Of a stretch of 64,000 bases of DNA, positions 60,972 through 64,000 are shown piece by piece. The translations under genes and the position numbers were made by a program. Position 1 is the first letter of the stretch. Each line of letters opens with the position of its first letter. The DNA is from Phenylobacterium montanum (GTDB lineage Bacteria; Pseudomonadota; Alphaproteobacteria; Caulobacterales; Caulobacteraceae): contig NZ_CP073078.1 of the NCBI RefSeq assembly GCF_018135625.1, positions 2,450,501-2,514,500 on the forward strand, given 5' to 3'. The notes beneath the pieces were generated by a model. The model saw only the letters and a list, made by a program, of their open reading frames with translations, was not told the origin of the DNA and did not search any database.

Positions 60972-62114
60972 TCAGGCTTCCAAGATCGCCACGGCCGAGA
61001 TGCCGGGCGCGCCATAGACCTGGCTGTAGCCGATGCGGGCGCCCTCGACCTGGCGGCCCTCCGCCCGGCCCCTCAGCTGCTGCACGTTCTCATAGACCTG
61101 GCGCAGGCCGGATGCGCCGATCGGCTCGCCGCAGGCCAGGCACCCGCCGTCGGTGTTCACCGGCAAGCGCCCGCCGATGCGGGTGGCGCCCTGGTGAATC
61201 AGCTTCTCCTGCTCGCCGTGCGCGCAAAAGCCGTTCTCGGCCATGTGCATGACCTCGGCCCCGCTCTCGGTGTCCTGGATCTGGGCCACGTCCACGTCGC
61301 CGGGGCCCAGCCCCGCCATCTCGAAGGCGGCCTTGGAGGCGATCTCGGTCGGCGAGGGCCCCCGCTCGATCTCCAGCGACGGCGAGAACACCTCGAACGA
61401 GCCTGCGACCCGCGTGCGCACCGCGGCGCTGCGCATCTTCGGCCCTTTCAGGCCCAGCTCGCGCATCTTGCGCTCGGAGGCCAGCACCATGGCCGTGCCG
61501 CCCTCGGCCGGCGAGCAGAACATGAACTTGGTCAGGGGGTCCGAGACCATCTCGCTGGAGAGGATGTGGTTCAGCCCCACCGGCTCGCGCCGCCAGGCGT
61601 GCGGCGCCTTGGCCCCGTTCTCGAACGCCTTCTCCGCCACCATCCCCAGGGTCTCGGCGGTGACGCCGTAAAGGCTCATATAGCGCTGGATCTTCATGGC
61701 GAAGAATTGGGTGGTCAGCATCATCCCCGCCTCGCCGTACCAGCGCGGCAGGCCCGAGGCCTCGGGGTCGGCGTTGAAGGCGCCGCGCGGATGCTTGTCG
61801 AACCCGACCACGACGCCGAGGTCGAACTCGCCCGACTTGATCGCCCAGTAACCGGACAAGAGCGCCGAGCCGCCAGTGGCGCAGCCGTTGGCGACATTGA
61901 TGAACTGCACCCCGGTCAGGCCCAGCCGCGGCAGGAGGGCGTCCGCATTGCCCGAGGCCGAGGAGCCGCCGAAGGCGAACTGGATGTCGCTCCAGGCCAC
62001 CCCCGCATCGGCCAGCGCCTCCTGAACGGCGAACAGGCCCTGGTCGAGTCCGGTCCTGCCGTCGTGCCGGCCGAAGGGGTGGATGCCCGCGCCGATGATA
62101 TGGACGTCGCCCAT
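60972..62114 (-). CDS. Thiolase family protein (SCP2-type) with cysteine nucleophile motif
   Basis: This 380-residue thiolase-fold protein has the nucleophile-like cysteine in NVANGCATGGSALLSG. The late motif reads NTDGGCLACGEPIGASGLRQVYENVQQLRG, where the usual GHP is GEP. ADVDVAQIQDTESG-like wording (VDVAQIQDTESGAEVM) and LPVNTDGG match lipid-transfer-type thiolases. Unlike the thiolase at 45901, the active cysteine region is conventional, so true thiolytic activity is plausible. Its partner OB-fold gene begins just upstream. Confidence 0.9.
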   Translation of the reverse strand: MGDVHIIGAGIHPFGRHDGRTGLDQGLFAVQEALADAGVAWSDIQFAFGGSSASGNADALLPRLGLTGVQFINVANGCATGGSALLSGYWAIKSGEFDLGVVVGFDKHPRGAFNADPEASGLPRWYGEAGMMLTTQFFAMKIQRYMSLYGVTAETLGMVAEKAFENGAKAPHAWRREPVGLNHILSSEMVSDPLTKFMFCSPAEGGTAMVLASERKMRELGLKGPKMRSAAVRTRVAGSFEVFSPSLEIERGPSPTEIASKAAFEMAGLGPGDVDVAQIQDTESGAEVMHMAENGFCAHGEQEKLIHQGATRIGGRLPVNTDGGCLACGEPIGASGLRQVYENVQQLRGRAEGRQVEGARIGYSQVYGAPGISAVAILEA

Positions 62115-62154
62115 GGGTTTCCCGCCTTTCTTGATTGTGTGGTGGAGGCCGGCG

Positions 62155-62565
62155 TCAGGCCGGCTCGAAGCCGTAGAGCATCACCGCCGTTCCGTCGGGA
62201 TCCTGGCGGAAGGGGATCAGGGTGAAGCGCACCGGCATGCCGATCTTCAGCGCCGAGAGGTCGTCGGTCTTGATGTGGCTCTCGACGATGATCTGGCCGG
62301 GCAGCTCCACATAGCCGACGGCGTAGGGCTCGAACGGCGCCGTATCGCCGGCGCCGAGATAGGGCGTCTTGGGCCGGAAGCGCTGGACCGTGTAGGACCA
62401 GAGCCTCCCCTCTGAGGCCAGCTCGACCGGCTCGTAGTCTTCGCCCTGCGCCCCTTGCGGCAAGGGAAAGGCCAGCTTGCCATCGCCCTTGCGCCGCCCG
62501 CCCAGCAAATGCGGAACGCCATCGACCTTGCGATAGAGCCCCTCCGCTAAAGGCCTGCAATTCAT
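62155..62565 (-). CDS. OB-fold (DUF35-type) partner lacking the zinc-ribbon cysteines
   Basis: This 136-residue protein has the OB-fold part of DUF35 proteins (GRLWSYTVQRFRPKTPYL, FEPYAVGYVELPGQIIVESHI, IGMPVRFTLIPF). Where the four zinc-binding cysteines should stand it reads VPHLLGGRRKGDGKLAFP, without cysteine. Only one cysteine (C3) exists in the protein. It still sits next to a thiolase-like gene, 40 bases upstream, so it probably binds that partner without zinc. ATG 62565 with GAGGAAACA is preferred over an earlier start. Confidence 0.83.
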   Translation of the reverse strand: MNCRPLAEGLYRKVDGVPHLLGGRRKGDGKLAFPLPQGAQGEDYEPVELASEGRLWSYTVQRFRPKTPYLGAGDTAPFEPYAVGYVELPGQIIVESHIKTDDLSALKIGMPVRFTLIPFRQDPDGTAVMLYGFEPA

Positions 62566-62637
62566 TGTTTCCTCGACGTATTTAAGCGCTTTGGCCTGCC
62601 CGGAGCAGGTTTTGCCAACCGTTCTCAGATGCATAGT

Positions 62638-62655
62638 TGATCATAATTATCATCA
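62638..62655. promoter_or_regulatory. AT-rich regulon box 5 (thiolase/ACAD operon and npdG-cofE promoter)
   Basis: TGATCATAATTATCATCA is a close variant of boxes 1-4; its reverse reads TGATGATAATTATGATCA, sharing GATGAT and ATTATGATCA with box 1. It lies 73 bp before the OB-fold gene and 143 bp before the divergent npdG-cofE gene. Confidence 0.5.
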
Positions 62656-62797
62656 GAGTCTATAGTCATTCGACCTCACCGGCGAAAGCGGGATCAGGGC
62701 GGCGCAGATCGCCCCTCACGACCGAGCCGGCATTTCCGATAGACACGAGCCCCGCAAAGAGGCTGGCTGGGGCCGCAATCCTTGGGTGGAGCGCCGC

Positions 62798-64000
62798 GTG
62801 ACGAGTATTGCGATCCTGGGAGGCACAGGCGCCCTGGGCGGCGCCCTCGCCCTGCGGTTGGCCAAGGCTGGACACAGGGTGTTGATCGGCTCGCGCGATG
62901 CGGCGAAGGCGCAGGCCTTTGCCGAGACCCTGCACGCGGCTCACCCCTCAGCCCAGGTCCGCGGTTTCGACCTGAAGGCGGCCGCGGCCGAGGGCGAGAT
63001 CTGCGTCCTCACCGTGCCCTATGCCGCCCACCCCGACACCCTGGCCCAGGTGCGCCAGCACGTCGCCGGCAAGATCGTCGTCGACGCCACCGTGCCGCTG
63101 CGCCCGCCCAAGGTCGGCACGGTGCAGCTGCCGCCGGCGGGGGCCGCCGCGGTCGAGGCCCAGGCGGCCCTGGGCCCCGAGGCGCGGGTGGTCTCGGCCC
63201 TGCAGAACATCGGCGCGGAAAAGCTCGCCGCAGGCCAGGCGGTGGATGGCGACGTCCTGGTGGCTAGCGACGACAACGAGGCGGCGGCCACGGTCTGCGC
63301 CCTCCTGGCGGAGATCGGCCTAAGGGCCTGGCACGTCGGCCCCCTGGCCAATTCCGCCGCGGCCGAGGCCATGACTTCGGTGCTGATCCAGATCAACCGC
63401 CGCTACAAACGCGTCCAGGCCGGACTGCGCATCACCGGCAAGGCCAAGGAGGCCGAGGCGGGCGCCGGCTCGCCAGGCGTCTCGGTCACGCCCTTGAGGG
63501 GCCTGCCCCTCTTGCAGCCGGGCGATAACCTCGCCGGTCTGATCGAAGCGGCCATCACCGCAGCCGGCCTCGCGCCGGAAGACGGCGACGTGGTGGTGGT
63601 GGCGCAGAAGGCGGTGTCCAAGGTCGAGGGCCGCGCCGTGAGGCTTGACGAGGTCGCCGTGACCGAGCGCGGCCGCGCTCTGGCCGCAGAGAGCGAAAAG
63701 CCCGCCCCCCTGGCCGAGCTGATCGCCGGCGAGGCGGCCGAGGTCATGCGGGTCAAGCCGGGCCTGATCGTCACCCGCCACCGCACCGGCATGGTCGCCG
63801 CCAACGCCGGCATCGACGCCTCCAACCTGGCCGACCCGGCCGGGCCGGAGATGGCGCTGTTGTGGCCGGAGAACCCCGACGCCAGCGCCGCTGCGCTGCG
63901 CCGTGCGCTGGAAGACCGCTTTGGCGTACGCCTGGCGGTGATCGTCAGCGACAGCCTGGGCCGGGCCTGGCGCATGGGCACGGCCGGGACCGCCATCGGA
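62798..64000 (+). CDS. Fused F420:NADP oxidoreductase (NpdG) and coenzyme F420-0:L-glutamate ligase (CofE), runs off right edge
   Basis: The frame is open from a GTG at 62798 to the end of the window, giving 401 codons. Residues 1-215 are an NpdG/Fno domain: IAILGGTGALGGALALRLAKAGHRVLIGSRD is the NADP site, and ALQNIGAEKL and GPLANSAAAEAMTSVLIQINRRYK follow as in F420-dependent NADP reductases. From about residue 228 a CofE domain starts (VSVTPLRGLPLLQPGDNLAGLI, GDVVVVAQKAVSKVEGR, RTGMVAANAGIDASN) and reaches VSDSLGRAWRMGTAGTAIG. CofE adds glutamate to F420-0; NpdG moves hydride between NADPH and F420. The rest of CofE lies outside the window. No frameshift was seen across the join. Confidence 0.93.
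   Translation, partial: MTSIAILGGTGALGGALALRLAKAGHRVLIGSRDAAKAQAFAETLHAAHPSAQVRGFDLKAAAAEGEICVLTVPYAAHPDTLAQVRQHVAGKIVVDATVPLRPPKVGTVQLPPAGAAAVEAQAALGPEARVVSALQNIGAEKLAAGQAVDGDVLVASDDNEAAATVCALLAEIGLRAWHVGPLANSAAAEAMTSVLIQINRRYKRVQAGLRITGKAKEAEAGAGSPGVSVTPLRGLPLLQPGDNLAGLIEAAITAAGLAPEDGDVVVVAQKAVSKVEGRAVRLDEVAVTERGRALAAESEKPAPLAELIAGEAAEVMRVKPGLIVTRHRTGMVAANAGIDASNLADPAGPEMALLWPENPDASAAALRRALEDRFGVRLAVIVSDSLGRAWRMGTAGTAIG

Noticed and set aside
62673-62700. CTCACCGGCGAAAGCGGGATCAG as a copy of the 52 kb inverted repeat
   Set aside because: Only partial similarity and no second arm nearby; probably a chance or decayed copy.
1-64000. CRISPR arrays, tRNA/rRNA genes, insertion sequences, prophage
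   Set aside because: No spaced direct repeats, cloverleaf-like sequences, transposase genes or phage structural genes were seen; the serine-recombinase-like gene has no other mobile-element parts.

Overview
The window is GC-rich and densely coded. It has TonB receptors of the Caulobacter/Xanthomonas type, NodT-type and FadR-type proteins, and a 'CATCCCGGCGAAGGCCGGGAT' style intergenic repeat. Together these suggest an alphaproteobacterium, most likely Caulobacteraceae (Phenylobacterium/Caulobacter-like), with a sphingomonad as the main alternative. No rRNA, tRNA, CRISPR array or insertion sequence was found.

Region 1 (1-20.0 kb) is a plant-hemicellulose utilisation locus. It holds the 5' end of a flavin-dependent tryptophan halogenase, a large TonB receptor, a serine-recombinase-like protein with altered active-site residues, a FadR/GntR regulator and an orphan LytTR protein. 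The exported enzymes are GH31, an (alpha/alpha)6 hydrolase with a discoidin-like domain, GH42, GH3, GH27, GH39 and a polysaccharide deacetylase. Palindromes of the form TTGT-N3-ACAA lie before the GH42 and GH27 genes and match the FadR-family operator pattern, so the local GntR protein probably controls the locus.

Region 2 (20.4-28.2 kb) is a minus-strand operon, hsaA-B-C-D-E-G-F plus a DoxX-like gene, with a divergent LysR regulator. It encodes hydroxylation and meta-cleavage of a catechol and complete breakdown of the side fragment. It is most like the steroid A/B-ring (9,10-seco) pathway.

Region 3 (28.4-40 kb) is mixed. It contains a TetR-controlled tripartite EmrAB/NodT efflux system, a second TetR, a ParDE toxin-antitoxin pair, a POT-family peptide transporter, an orphan PAS protein behind a perfect FNR/FixK box, a candidate structured RNA with a strong terminator, and an SDR.

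Region 4 (40-64 kb) is the most unusual part: an apparently uncharacterised CoA-linked catabolic regulon. It includes two acyl-CoA dehydrogenases (one of the ACAD10/11 type), an APH-type kinase like the kinase half of ACAD10/11, an acyl-CoA ligase, two CaiB-type CoA transferases, two thiolase-like/OB-fold protein pairs, three SDRs, an MDR reductase, an amidohydrolase, a TonB receptor, an MFS carrier and a FadR-type regulator. It also has an F420-type luciferase-like oxidoreductase and, at the right edge, a fused F420:NADP oxidoreductase/F420 glutamate ligase (NpdG-CofE), implying that the cell makes and recycles coenzyme F420. Five promoter regions in this block share an AT-rich box around ATGATTAT, which ties the operons into one regulon. 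The substrate cannot be read from the sequence. The enzymes suit a hydrophobic carboxylic acid, with a phosphorylation-elimination step on a hydroxyacyl-CoA.
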